Assembly (NCBI GenBank): GCA_022773585.1
Contig: JALEZZ010000057.1
Span: forward strand, 1 to 64,000
From: Selenomonas sp.
Lineage (GTDB): Bacteria > Bacillota > Negativicutes > Selenomonadales > Selenomonadaceae
DNA: 64,000 bases
Direction: 5' to 3'
A program made the translations under genes and the position numbers. The notes below the pieces were generated by a model. It was not told the DNA's origin. It did not search any database and saw nothing but the letters and a program-made list of their open reading frames with translations. Positions 18,541-26,890 of the stretch are shown here, piece after piece (within the stretch, counting starts at the first letter, position 1; every line of letters begins with the position of its first letter).

Positions 18541-21165
18541 TTGAAGTACATGACAGGCAACGAACTGCGGGAAGCATATCTGCAGTTCTTCGCAGAGAAG
18601 AAGGGGCATCTGCGTCTCCCGAGCTTCTCTCTGATTCCGCAGGACGACCCGACGCTGCTGCTGATTGGTGCAGGAATGGCACCCTTGAAGCCGTTCTTCA
18701 CGGGCAAGATGAAGCCGCCTCGCACGCGCGTGACGACGAGCCAGCGCTGCGTGCGCACGGGCGATATCGAGAACGTCGGCCGCACAGCGCGCCATCAGAC
18801 GTATTTCGAGATGCTCGGCAACTTCTCGTTCGGCGATTATTTCAAGGGCGAAGCCATCCCCTGGGCATGGGAGTTCCTGACGGAAGTCGTCGAACTGCCG
18901 AAGGACAAACTCTGGGTCACGGTGTATCCGGATGATGACGAAGCCATCGAAATCTGGAAGTCCCAGCCGGGCTTCCCGCAGGATCATGTCGTGAAGCTCG
19001 ATGACAACTTCTGGGAAATCGGCCCTGGCCCGTGCGGCCCGGACTCTGAGATCTACATCGACCTCGGCCCAGAGCGCGGCTGCGGCAAGCCGACCTGCGG
19101 CGTCGGCTGCGATTGCGACCGCTACCTCGAAATCTGGAACCTCGTCTTCACGCAGTACGACCGTCAGGAAGATGGCTCGTACAAAGACCTCGCACACAAG
19201 AACATCGATACGGGCTGCGGCCTCGAGCGCCTGGCCTCCGTCGTGCAGGGCAAGAAGACGAACTTCGAGACCGACCTCCTCTATCCGATCATCGAATACG
19301 CCTCGAAGGTTTCTGGCGTCAAATACGGCGAGGATGAGGCAAAAGATGTCTCGCTGAAAGTCATCGCCGACCATGCACGCTCCATGGCCATCATGATCAT
19401 GGACGGCATCCTGCCGTCGAACGAAGGCCGCGGCTACGTGCTGCGCCGCATCCTGCGCCGCGCCATCCGTCATGGCCGCATGCTCGGCATCACGGGCAAA
19501 TTCCTCGAAGGCGCTGTCGATGCTGTCGTTGAAATCTACAAGGATGCCAGCGACTTCGGCGAGCTCGTTGCAAAGCATGACTACATCAAGAAGGTCATCA
19601 GCATCGAAGAAGACCGCTTTGCGGCCACGCTGAATCAGGGCATGGATCTCCTGACCAAGGAGATTGATGAGCTCAAGGGCGCAGGCAAGAAGGCGCTGCC
19701 GGGCGAAATCGGCTTCCGTCTTTATGATACGTTCGGCTTCCCGTGGGAGCTCACGGAGGAAATCCTCCACGAGCAGGGACTCGATCTTGACAAAGACGGC
19801 TTTGACAAGGCGATGGAGGAGCAGCGCCAGCGCGCGCGTGCGGCGCGTGCCGCGAACATCCGCGTGCAGGTGCCGGATCTCTCGGGCATCGACGTCTCGA
19901 AGCTCGCGGTCGATCCCGAGGCGAAGGAATCGAAAGTTGTCGCCATCTGGAAGGATGGCAAGCTCGTCGATGAAATTCACGACGGCGAAGAAGCCGGCAT
20001 CATCCTCGAAAAGACGCCGTTCTATGCAGAGGGCGGCGGACAGGTCGGCGACGAAGGCTATCTGCTCTCCGAGCTCGGCCGCATCCATGCGACGAACGCA
20101 AAGAAGCTGCCGGACGGCACGGTCTACCACATTTCGTATGTCGAGGAAGGCCAGCTGAAAGTCGGCGATACGGTCAAGATCGAAGTCGATCAGACGAAGA
20201 AGCTCGCGTCGGCCCGCAACCATACGGCAACGCATCTGCTGCAGGCCGCACTCAAGCGCGTCGTCGGCGACCAGGTCAATCAGGCTGGTTCGTCCGTCAC
20301 GCCGGAGCGCCTGCGCTTTGACTTCACAAACTTCGAGCCAGTCTCGGCACAGCAGCTCGCTGATGTCGAGGAACTCGTCAACAACGAAATCCTCAAGGGC
20401 ATCGACGTCGAAATCACGCACATGAGCCTCGACGAAGCGAAGAAGGCTGGCGCGATGGCGCTGTTCTCCGAGAAATACGGCGACGTCGTGCGCGTCGTCA
20501 AGGTGCCGGGCTTCTCGATGGAGCTCTGCGCGGGCTCGCATGTCAAGAACATCGGCCAGATCGGGGCCTTCAAGATCGTCGCCGAGACGGGCGTCGCTTC
20601 GGGCGTGCGCCGCATCGAAGCGCTGACGGGCAAGGCTGCGCTCGATTACATGAACGCTAAGGCCGCGAAGCTCGCCGAAGCTGCCCAGAAACTCAAAGCA
20701 TCGGAAGATGATGTGCCAGCTGCCATTGACAAGCTTCTCGAAGAGAAGAAGGCGGCAGATGCACAGCTCGCCGAGGTCGCCGAGATGCGCGAGAAAGCGG
20801 ATGCGAAGAAGCTGCTCGCCTCGGTCGAAGACATCGCTGGCGTGCCGGTTGCTTGCGGCGTCGCGCATGCCGGCAGCATGGACGAACTCCGCGAAGTCGC
20901 CGACCTCTCGGCCAGCAAGCTCGACGGCGGCGTCGTCGTGCTCGCCTGCGTCAATGACGGCAAGGTCAGCCTTGTCGTCAAGGCCGCGAAGGATGCTGTC
21001 AAGAAAGGCGTCCATGCGGGCAAGGTCATCAAGGAAGCCGCAGCCATCGTCGGCGGTGGCGGCGGCGGCCGTCCCGACATGGCACAGGCTGGCGGCAAGA
21101 ACCCGGACGCCCTGCCGAAAGCATTCGAAAAGGCCGTCGAGGTCCTGAAAACACAGCTCGGTTGA
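18541..21165 (+). CDS. alaS: Alanyl-tRNA synthetase
   Basis: Charges tRNA-Ala, 874 residues, full length. The class II catalytic core is at the N-terminus (GNELREAYLQFFAEKKGH, RCVRTGDIENVGRT, FEMLGNFSFGDYFK). The editing domain carries the HxxxH zinc motif in NHTATHLLQAAL and the Cys/His partner CAGSHVKNIG. The C-Ala domain ends in a glycine-rich stretch (GGGGGGRPDMAQAGG). The TTG start is 8 bases after GGAGGT, while the next ATG (18550) is too far away. Confidence 0.98.
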   Translation: MKYMTGNELREAYLQFFAEKKGHLRLPSFSLIPQDDPTLLLIGAGMAPLKPFFTGKMKPPRTRVTTSQRCVRTGDIENVGRTARHQTYFEMLGNFSFGDYFKGEAIPWAWEFLTEVVELPKDKLWVTVYPDDDEAIEIWKSQPGFPQDHVVKLDDNFWEIGPGPCGPDSEIYIDLGPERGCGKPTCGVGCDCDRYLEIWNLVFTQYDRQEDGSYKDLAHKNIDTGCGLERLASVVQGKKTNFETDLLYPIIEYASKVSGVKYGEDEAKDVSLKVIADHARSMAIMIMDGILPSNEGRGYVLRRILRRAIRHGRMLGITGKFLEGAVDAVVEIYKDASDFGELVAKHDYIKKVISIEEDRFAATLNQGMDLLTKEIDELKGAGKKALPGEIGFRLYDTFGFPWELTEEILHEQGLDLDKDGFDKAMEEQRQRARAARAANIRVQVPDLSGIDVSKLAVDPEAKESKVVAIWKDGKLVDEIHDGEEAGIILEKTPFYAEGGGQVGDEGYLLSELGRIHATNAKKLPDGTVYHISYVEEGQLKVGDTVKIEVDQTKKLASARNHTATHLLQAALKRVVGDQVNQAGSSVTPERLRFDFTNFEPVSAQQLADVEELVNNEILKGIDVEITHMSLDEAKKAGAMALFSEKYGDVVRVVKVPGFSMELCAGSHVKNIGQIGAFKIVAETGVASGVRRIEALTGKAALDYMNAKAAKLAEAAQKLKASEDDVPAAIDKLLEEKKAADAQLAEVAEMREKADAKKLLASVEDIAGVPVACGVAHAGSMDELREVADLSASKLDGGVVVLACVNDGKVSLVVKAAKDAVKKGVHAGKVIKEAAAIVGGGGGGRPDMAQAGGKNPDALPKAFEKAVEVLKTQLG

Positions 21166-21198
21166 TTCGTTTAGAATGAGAAAGTAACTGGAATGCCA

Positions 21199-21320
21199 AG
21201 GCTCCCCCTATGGGGGAGCTGTCGCCCGCAGGGCGACTGAGAGGGTAGCGACGTTTGAAAATCTCGATACGTCGTTACCCTCTCCGCCCCTTTGGGGCAC
21301 CTCCCCAAAAAGGGGAGGCT
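21199..21320. repeat. REPIN-like palindromic element, copy R3
   Basis: The most complete copy. Hairpin GCTCCCCC-tat-GGGGGAGC (21201-21219), hairpin GTCGCCC-gca-GGGCGAC (21221-21237), long inner stem 21239-21253 with 21270-21284 (14 of 15, the exception a G-U), hairpin GCCCC-ttt-GGGGC (21286-21298) and hairpin CCTCCCC-aaaaa-GGGGAGG (21300-21318). It lies between alaS and the HlyD-like gene and ends about ten bases before the latter's ribosome site. Confidence 0.85.
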
Positions 21321-21343
21321 GAAAAGCACAGGAGGTTTCCATT

Positions 21344-22558
21344 TTGGAAGTCGATATCACAGAAAAAGTCAAGAAAGTCTTGAAGTTCGGCCCCGTCGCG
21401 CTCATCGTGATCGCGATTCTCTGCGCGGGCGGCGTCTGGGCGTACCAGCACAGCCAGAAAGGCCTGACCGTCTATGACGCGAAAGTCGCGAGCACGATGG
21501 TCGGCGTCAAGGCGAAAGCCGATGGCACAATCACGGAACTCGTCGTGCAGGATGGCGACCATGTCGAAGCCGGAGACGTCATCGCGCATGTGCAGGCGAA
21601 AGTCACGGACGAGGACATCGCGCAGCTCGAGCAGAACGCCGCACTTGCGAAGCAGAGCCTCGCGCAGGTGCAGAAAGGGCAGACCATCACGGTGCCGCAG
21701 GCGAGCGCTGCGCCCGTACCGGCACCAGCGCCCGTGCAGTCCTCTGGCAACTCGCAGGCCGTTGCAAATGCGCGTGCGCGCCTCAACCGCATGAACGAGC
21801 TCTTTCAGATGGGCGCCGTCAGCGCGAAGCAGCGTGACCAGGCAGCTGCCGACCTCGCGGAGGCAGAGTCTGCCGCAACGCCAGCACCTGCTGTTTCTGC
21901 GCCAGCGCCGGCTGTTGTGCCGCGCACGATGACGCAGGCCCCGAACCCTGAGGTCCTTAAGCAGGCCGAGCTCGCCGTCAAGCAGGCGGAAGCTGCGCTC
22001 GAGAACGCGAAGCAGGATGCCCAGACGACAGACATCGTCGCGCCGGTCGCAGGCACGGTCTACTATAGCGATGACACGCAGGAAGGCACGGAGCTCAAGG
22101 CAGGCCAGACCATCGCAAGCATCGGCGACGATGCCGATGTCTGGGTCGAGGCCAAGCTCTCGCCAAACCAGAAGGGAAGCATCCGCCTCGGCCAGTTCGT
22201 GAGCTATACGATTGACGGCAAGAAATATCAGGGTACCGTCACCGACATCAAAGATCCTGCCGATGCAGCAAGCCAGATGGAGAGCTCGGAGAACACGAGC
22301 ACCGGCACACAGGATGCGTCGAATGCAGCAGGTGATGCCAATGCATCCTCTGCCTCGCAGGACGGCTCATCTGCAGATGCATCGAGCTCTGCAGAGAGCA
22401 GCGACGCCGCCGCGCAGAAATCCGCTCCGACTGCAACCGAAGGCAGCGCTGATGACGACGACGGCCGTATCACCGTCAAGATTTCCCTGCCGAAAGACGA
22501 CGCCCGGGCGTTGCGTCCCGGCATGGAGGCTGTTGTGAAGTTTGCGCTGAACAAGTAA
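21344..22558 (+). CDS. HlyD-type membrane fusion (efflux adaptor) protein
   Basis: Predicted periplasmic adaptor of an efflux or secretion pump. One N-terminal membrane segment (VALIVIAILCAGGVWAY) is followed by a split biotinyl-lipoyl domain (GVKAKADGTITELVVQDGDHVEAGDVIA and later DIVAPVAGTVYYSDD) around an Ala/Gln-rich hairpin. A beta-barrel region comes last. That region is interrupted by about 60 residues of Ser/Ala/Asp low-complexity sequence before a final conserved strand set (RITVKISLPKDDARALRPGMEAVVKF). TTG start 7 bases after GGAGGT. No inner-membrane pump or outer-membrane channel gene lies next to it. Confidence 0.88.
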   Translation: MEVDITEKVKKVLKFGPVALIVIAILCAGGVWAYQHSQKGLTVYDAKVASTMVGVKAKADGTITELVVQDGDHVEAGDVIAHVQAKVTDEDIAQLEQNAALAKQSLAQVQKGQTITVPQASAAPVPAPAPVQSSGNSQAVANARARLNRMNELFQMGAVSAKQRDQAAADLAEAESAATPAPAVSAPAPAVVPRTMTQAPNPEVLKQAELAVKQAEAALENAKQDAQTTDIVAPVAGTVYYSDDTQEGTELKAGQTIASIGDDADVWVEAKLSPNQKGSIRLGQFVSYTIDGKKYQGTVTDIKDPADAASQMESSENTSTGTQDASNAAGDANASSASQDGSSADASSSAESSDAAAQKSAPTATEGSADDDDGRITVKISLPKDDARALRPGMEAVVKFALNK

Positions 22559-22583
22559 ATACGTTACGATTTTCAAGTCTTTC

Positions 22584-22614
22584 AAGGACTGCTGCATCTG
22601 TGGCAGTCCTTTTT
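22584..22614 (+). terminator. Terminator after the HlyD-like gene
   Basis: AAGGACTGC (22584-22592) pairs with GCAGTCCTT (22603-22611), followed by five T. It ends just before the -35 element of the yerC promoter. Confidence 0.75.
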
Positions 22615-22616
22615 GC

Positions 22617-22645
22617 TTGCATGGATGACGTATTCGTGTTACAAT
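22617..22645 (+). promoter_or_regulatory. Promoter of the yerC-hisZ unit
   Basis: TTGCAT (22617-22622), 17 bp, TACAAT (22640-22645), immediately after the preceding terminator and about 45 bases before the yerC start. Confidence 0.6.
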
Positions 22646-22691
22646 GAAACAAATTTCGCAAAGTAAAGGGATAAAGTCAGAGGTGAGCGAT

Positions 22692-22994
22692 ATGATAAAT
22701 CCGAAACTGCGGGATGAGCTCAGCGAGCAGCTGTGCGAGGCTGTGCTGTCGCTGGAATCCATCGAGGAGTGCTATCAGTTCTTCGAGGACATCTGCACGG
22801 TCAGCGAGCTCAAGGCGCTGTCGCAGCGGCTCGAGGTGGCGCGGATGCTCAGTGCAGGGCATACGTATGACGACATCGTTGCGCGGACGGGCGCGAGCAC
22901 GGCGACGATCAGCCGCGTGAAGCGCTGCCTGAACTATGGCGCGGACGGCTACAAGGTCGTCCTCGGTCGTCTGCCGAAATGGGAAGAGAAATGA
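22692..22994 (+). CDS. yerC: TrpR-family regulator YerC/YecD
   Basis: Predicted DNA-binding regulator of 100 residues, all-helical. It shows the TrpR-like core CTVSELKALSQRLEVARML and a helix-turn-helix at DDIVARTGASTATISRVKRCL. YerC-type proteins have been proposed as regulators of histidine biosynthesis in Gram-positives by comparative genomics (recalled, not looked up). Its position directly ahead of hisZ and the his operon supports that role more than a tryptophan role. GAGGTGA precedes the ATG at 22692. Its stop codon overlaps the hisZ start (ATGA). Confidence 0.88.
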   Translation: MINPKLRDELSEQLCEAVLSLESIEECYQFFEDICTVSELKALSQRLEVARMLSAGHTYDDIVARTGASTATISRVKRCLNYGADGYKVVLGRLPKWEEK

Positions 22995-24199
22995 ATTCAA
23001 TGGGAGAATTGCAGATGGGTAATGAGAAACAGGTTTTGGAAATCCCTTACGGCACGCGCGACTACCTGCCGGGCGAGGCGACGGGCAAGCGGGCCATCGA
23101 GACGCAGCTGGCAAAGCTTTTCGCACTTTGGGGCTATGACGAAGTCGTGACGCCGACAATCGAGTACCTCGACACGCTGACGATGGACAGCGGGCGCAGC
23201 CTTTCGCCGCAACTGTTCAAGCTTTTTGACAAGGGGGGGCGGACGCTGGCCCTGCGTCATGAGATGACGACGCCAATTGCGCGCGTCGTTGGCAGCCGTC
23301 TCAAAGATGCGCCGTTGCCGCTGAAGCTCTCGTACATCAGCAGCGTGTTCCGCTCGGAGCAGAGCCAGATGGGGCGCCAGTGCGAGTTCTATCAGGCGGG
23401 CGTCGAGCTCATTGGCAGTGCGTCGGCCGCGGCGGACGCCGAGGTGCTCGCACTCGCCATCCAGAGCCTGCTGCGGTCGGGACTCAAGAAGTTCCAGGTC
23501 TGCCTCGGCCAGGTGGAATTTGCAGCGGGCATCATGGAGCAGTACCGTATTTCCGAGGACGACCAGCAGACGCTCAAAGATGCGCTCGAACAGCACGACC
23601 TCGTGGCGTATGATGCGGCCATTGACGAATTGCCGCTTGCGGCGGCCGCGAAGAAGAATCTGCGCCAGCTGCCGGTGCTCTCGGGCGGCGAGGAGGTCTT
23701 GACGAAGGCCTACAGCCTCGCGCTCGGCGAGAAGAGCCGCCGCGCGCTCGACAATCTCAGCGCAGTCTACCGCCTGCTTGCGGCGTATGGCGTCGAACGG
23801 TTCGTGCGTTTCGATCTCGGCCTCATCCGCGATTTCAGCTATTATACCGGCATGGTTTTCGAAGTTTACACGGCAGGGCTCGGCTTTCCGCTCGCGGGCG
23901 GCGGCCGCTACGACCACATGCTTTCGGACTTCGGCTGCGCCTGCCCGGCGACGGGCTTTGCGCTCGGCATCGAGCGCGTGCTGCTGGCCCTCGAACGGCA
24001 GGGCATCGGTGCGCCTGCGCAGGCGAAAGATGTCTTCGTCGCTTATGCGGCAGGCAAGGAGGCAGAGGCGGTCAACCGCGCTTCGAGCCTGCGCAGTGAG
24101 GGCAAGGTCGCGGAGCTCGCGCTCACGCCGATGACGAAGGAAGATGCGGCGGCCGCACAGCAAGAGAAAGGTTATGCCGCGCTCGTCTATCTCGGATGA
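22991..24199 (+). CDS. hisZ: ATP phosphoribosyltransferase regulatory subunit HisZ
   Basis: HisRS-like paralogue that activates short-form HisG; it has no tRNA-charging role. The 402-residue protein has class II synthetase-type motifs (PYGTRDYLPGEA, RHEMTTPIARVV, VFRSEQSQMGRQCEFYQAGVE trimmed to the catalytic-like core, GGGRYDHMLSDFG, TGFALGIERVL). It has a short C-terminal region instead of a full anticodon-binding domain. The start at 22991 overlaps the yerC stop; an in-frame ATG at 23015 with GGGAGA upstream is a reasonable alternative. The short HisG encoded at 24884 is its expected partner. Confidence 0.93.
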   Translation: MNSMGELQMGNEKQVLEIPYGTRDYLPGEATGKRAIETQLAKLFALWGYDEVVTPTIEYLDTLTMDSGRSLSPQLFKLFDKGGRTLALRHEMTTPIARVVGSRLKDAPLPLKLSYISSVFRSEQSQMGRQCEFYQAGVELIGSASAAADAEVLALAIQSLLRSGLKKFQVCLGQVEFAAGIMEQYRISEDDQQTLKDALEQHDLVAYDAAIDELPLAAAAKKNLRQLPVLSGGEEVLTKAYSLALGEKSRRALDNLSAVYRLLAAYGVERFVRFDLGLIRDFSYYTGMVFEVYTAGLGFPLAGGGRYDHMLSDFGCACPATGFALGIERVLLALERQGIGAPAQAKDVFVAYAAGKEAEAVNRASSLRSEGKVAELALTPMTKEDAAAAQQEKGYAALVYLG

Positions 24200-24720
24200 C
24201 GCGTGCAATCGGGCGCGTCCGGCAGTTCGTACGGGCCATCACGGCGCAGGTCACGGCGGAAGATCGGGCCTATGTTGAGCACGTTCTGCCGAAGGAAGCG
24301 CTGCCGCTGTTCTATGGCATGCATCGCGCCGATCAGCGCCATGCGCTCAATGTCGCGCAGACGGCGATGCAGCTCGCGGGGAAATGCCGCGCGGAAGGAA
24401 CGTCGGTGGATGAACGCCTGCTCGAACGCTGTGCGCTGCTGCACGATGTCGGGCGCAGGAAAGGCGACCTCGACATTTTCGGGAAAGTGTTCTGCGTGCT
24501 GGTGGTGCACTTTTTTCCTGCGCGTGCGCGGATGTGGGCGGAGGATGGAACGAGCTCGATGCTCGCGGTGTATTTTCATCATCCGAAGATCGGGGCGGCG
24601 ATGCTGCGCGACATCGGAATGGCAGAAGAAGCTGAGTTGATTGAGCAGCATCATGCGGCAGTGAGGGCAGATGATTCACTGGAATTGCGACTGCTTCGTT
24701 CAGCCGATGAAGCAAACTGA
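24196..24720 (+). CDS. HD-domain phosphohydrolase
   Basis: Predicted metal-dependent phosphohydrolase of 174 residues. The HD signature is complete in order: His49 (QRHALNVAQ), His83-Asp84 (LLHDVGRRKGD), His128/129 (YFHHPKIGA), His152/153 (EQHHAAV) and Asp171 (RSADEAN). It overlaps hisZ by four bases (ATGA), so it is made with HisZ. Its substrate is unknown. Because no histidinol-phosphate phosphatase is recognisable among the his genes here, it is a candidate for that step, but this is inference only; a nucleotide substrate is equally possible. Confidence 0.82.
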   Translation: MTRAIGRVRQFVRAITAQVTAEDRAYVEHVLPKEALPLFYGMHRADQRHALNVAQTAMQLAGKCRAEGTSVDERLLERCALLHDVGRRKGDLDIFGKVFCVLVVHFFPARARMWAEDGTSSMLAVYFHHPKIGAAMLRDIGMAEEAELIEQHHAAVRADDSLELRLLRSADEAN

Positions 24721-24746
24721 ACCGTCCGGCTGCAGCATCCTACTAC

Positions 24747-24792
24747 TCCCCCAGTCAGCCTTCGGCTGACAGCCCCCTCAGGGAAGGGGCCT
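24747..24792. repeat. REPIN-like half element, copy R4
   Basis: A single half: hairpin GTCAGCC-ttc-GGCTGAC (24754-24770) then GCCCC...GGGGC (24772-24790), the same order as the right half of R1 and R5. No matching left half is visible. It sits between the HD gene and the hisG promoter and could also serve as a weak terminator. Confidence 0.7.
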
Positions 24793-24802
24793 GAAAAACG
24801 GC

Positions 24803-24841
24803 TTGACGTTTACAGGTTGACATGTTATCATAAGTGACATA
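24803..24841 (+). promoter_or_regulatory. hisG promoter with candidate operator
   Basis: TTGACG (24803-24808), 17 bp, TATCAT (24826-24831). An imperfect dyad, ATGTTA...TGACAT (24822-24841), overlaps the -10. TGACAT also appears twice as a direct repeat (24819-24824 and 24836-24841). A repressor site in this position would block the his operon promoter; YerC, encoded in the previous unit, is the obvious candidate. Confidence 0.55.
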
Positions 24842-24883
24842 TTCATACGTTACCACTTTACTTGATTGAAGTTGGAGGGAATC

Positions 24884-25552
24884 ATGCAGACGCAGACAAG
24901 CGATTCGGAATATCTGACGGTGGCGCTGCCGAAGGGGAAGCTCTTCGGGCTGTCGGCGGATCTCTTCCAGAAGATCGGCTATACGGCGGAGGGGCTTTCG
25001 GACAAGTCGCGCAAGCTCATCATCACGAACGAGGAAAAGAAGATCCGCTTCATCGTTTCAAAGACGGCGGATGTGCCGACATATGTCGAGTATGGTGCGG
25101 CGGACATCGGCGTCATTGGCAAGGACGTGCTGATGGAGTCGCAGAAGGATGTCTACGAGCTCCTCGACCTCGGTTTTGGCAAGTGCCATCTGATGATGGC
25201 CGTCCATCGGCCGGACAAGCGCCCGTCGTTGATGGACTACGCGCACACGCGCGTCGCGACGAAGTTCCCGCATATCGCCGAGCAGTTCTTCAACGAGCAC
25301 GGCATGCAGATGGAGTACATCAAGCTCAATGGCTCCATCGAGCTCGGGCCGATTGTCGGCCTCTCAGAGAGCATCGTCGATATCGTCGAGACGGGCACGA
25401 CGCTCCGGGAAAATGATCTCGAGGAGATTGCCTACATCATGGACGCCACGGCCCGCCTCATCGCGAACCGCGTGAGCTTCAAGCTGAAATTCGACCGCAT
25501 CCACCAGATGGTGGAGGATCTGCGGCAGGTGTTGGAAAGCGAGGAACAGTAA
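24884..25552 (+). CDS. hisG: ATP phosphoribosyltransferase, short form
   Basis: First committed step of histidine synthesis: ATP plus PRPP to phosphoribosyl-ATP. At 222 residues it is the short form that lacks the C-terminal regulatory domain and needs HisZ. Seen are LTVALPKGKLF, ADIGVIGKDVL, NGSIELGPIVGLSESIVDIVETGTTLRENDL (PRPP region, trimmed motif GTTLRENDL) and a C-terminal helix. GGAGGG precedes the ATG at 24884. It shares one base with hisD (TAATG). Confidence 0.96.
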   Translation: MQTQTSDSEYLTVALPKGKLFGLSADLFQKIGYTAEGLSDKSRKLIITNEEKKIRFIVSKTADVPTYVEYGAADIGVIGKDVLMESQKDVYELLDLGFGKCHLMMAVHRPDKRPSLMDYAHTRVATKFPHIAEQFFNEHGMQMEYIKLNGSIELGPIVGLSESIVDIVETGTTLRENDLEEIAYIMDATARLIANRVSFKLKFDRIHQMVEDLRQVLESEEQ

Positions 25553-26889
25553 TGAGGATTGTCAAGGCAAAGGAAGTCGGAGAACGCGAAGTCGAGCGCC
25601 TGCTCACGAAGGCGGCGTTTGACGAGGTCGAGCTCAATCCGAAGATTCGCGAGGGCAACAAGAAGCTGTTCGGCAAGGATATGAGCGCGGCCGAGCTCGT
25701 CCGCATGATCGTGAACGATGTGCGCAAGGACGGCGACAAGGCCGTCATGCATTACACGAAGCTCATCGACAAGGTCGATCTCACGCCGGAAAACATGCTC
25801 GTCAGCGAGGAGGAGTTCGCGGCGGCAGAAAAGGCGGCTGACCCTGCGGTTGTCGAATCGCTCAAGAAAGCGGCCGCGAATGTGCGGCGCTACCATGAGG
25901 AGCAGAAGCCGAATTCGTGGATGACGTACCGCGATGCGGGCTCGATTCTCGGCCAGGCCATCATCCCGCTCGACCGCGTCGGCATCTATGTGCCAGGCGG
26001 CACGGCGGCCTATCCTTCTTCCGTCATCATGAATGCCGTGCCGGCCTCGGTTGCAGGCGTTGGCGAAATCATCATGATGGTGCCGCCGAAGAATGGCAAG
26101 ATCAATCCATACGTTCTGGTGGCAGCGCGTGCGGCAGGCGTCAAGAAAATCTACAAGATCGGTGGTGCGCAGGCCATCGCGGCCATGGCATTCGGCACGG
26201 AGACCGTGCCGCGCGTCGACAAGATCACGGGCCCGGGCAACATCTTCGTGACGCTGGCAAAGAAAGAGGTCTACGGCCATGTGGACATCGACATGCTCGC
26301 GGGCCCGAGTGAGATCCTGATTGTCGCCGACAAGACGGCCGACCCCGTCTATACGGCGGCCGACATGCTGAGCCAGGCCGAGCATGACCCGCTGGCGTCG
26401 AGCATCGTCATCACGGACGACGAAGAGCTCGCAATGAAGGTCGCGGCCGAGGCGGAAAAACAGCTCGCGAAGCTGCCGCGCAAGGAAATCGCGCAGGCGT
26501 CCATTGACCGCAACGGCAAGATCATCGTGGCCGAAGACATCATGCAGGCCATGCGCTTTGCCAATGTCTCGGCACCGGAGCACATGGAGCTCCTGACGGC
26601 GAACCCATTCCAGCTGCTGCCGTATGTGCGCCATGCGGGCGCCGTGTTCCTCGGCGCGTATTCGCCAGAGCCCTTGGGAGATTATTTTGCGGGCCCGAAC
26701 CATGTGCTGCCGACGGGCGGCACGGCGCGCTATTATTCCGTGCTGAACGTCGAGACGTTCATGAAGCGCACGAGCATCATCTCGTACACGCAGCCCGCGC
26801 TCGCAGCCGTCTCGGATGACATCATCCGTCTCGCCGAGACCGAGGGACTTGACGCGCATGCCAATGCCATCCGCTTGAGGAGGAATTAA
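25552..26889 (+). CDS. hisD: Histidinol dehydrogenase
   Basis: Zinc- and NAD-dependent oxidation of histidinol to histidine, the last two steps of the pathway. The 445-residue protein has PLDRVGIYVPGGTAAYPS, NPYVLVAARAAG, the NAD region GGAQAIAAMAFGT, ITGPGNIFV, DMLAGPSEILIVAD, the Gln/His metal site LSQAEHDP, and a late SAPEHMELL. Its ATG overlaps the hisG stop, so the two are translated together. Confidence 0.98.
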   Translation: MRIVKAKEVGEREVERLLTKAAFDEVELNPKIREGNKKLFGKDMSAAELVRMIVNDVRKDGDKAVMHYTKLIDKVDLTPENMLVSEEEFAAAEKAADPAVVESLKKAAANVRRYHEEQKPNSWMTYRDAGSILGQAIIPLDRVGIYVPGGTAAYPSSVIMNAVPASVAGVGEIIMMVPPKNGKINPYVLVAARAAGVKKIYKIGGAQAIAAMAFGTETVPRVDKITGPGNIFVTLAKKEVYGHVDIDMLAGPSEILIVADKTADPVYTAADMLSQAEHDPLASSIVITDDEELAMKVAAEAEKQLAKLPRKEIAQASIDRNGKIIVAEDIMQAMRFANVSAPEHMELLTANPFQLLPYVRHAGAVFLGAYSPEPLGDYFAGPNHVLPTGGTARYYSVLNVETFMKRTSIISYTQPALAAVSDDIIRLAETEGLDAHANAIRLRRN

Positions 26890-26890
26890 C

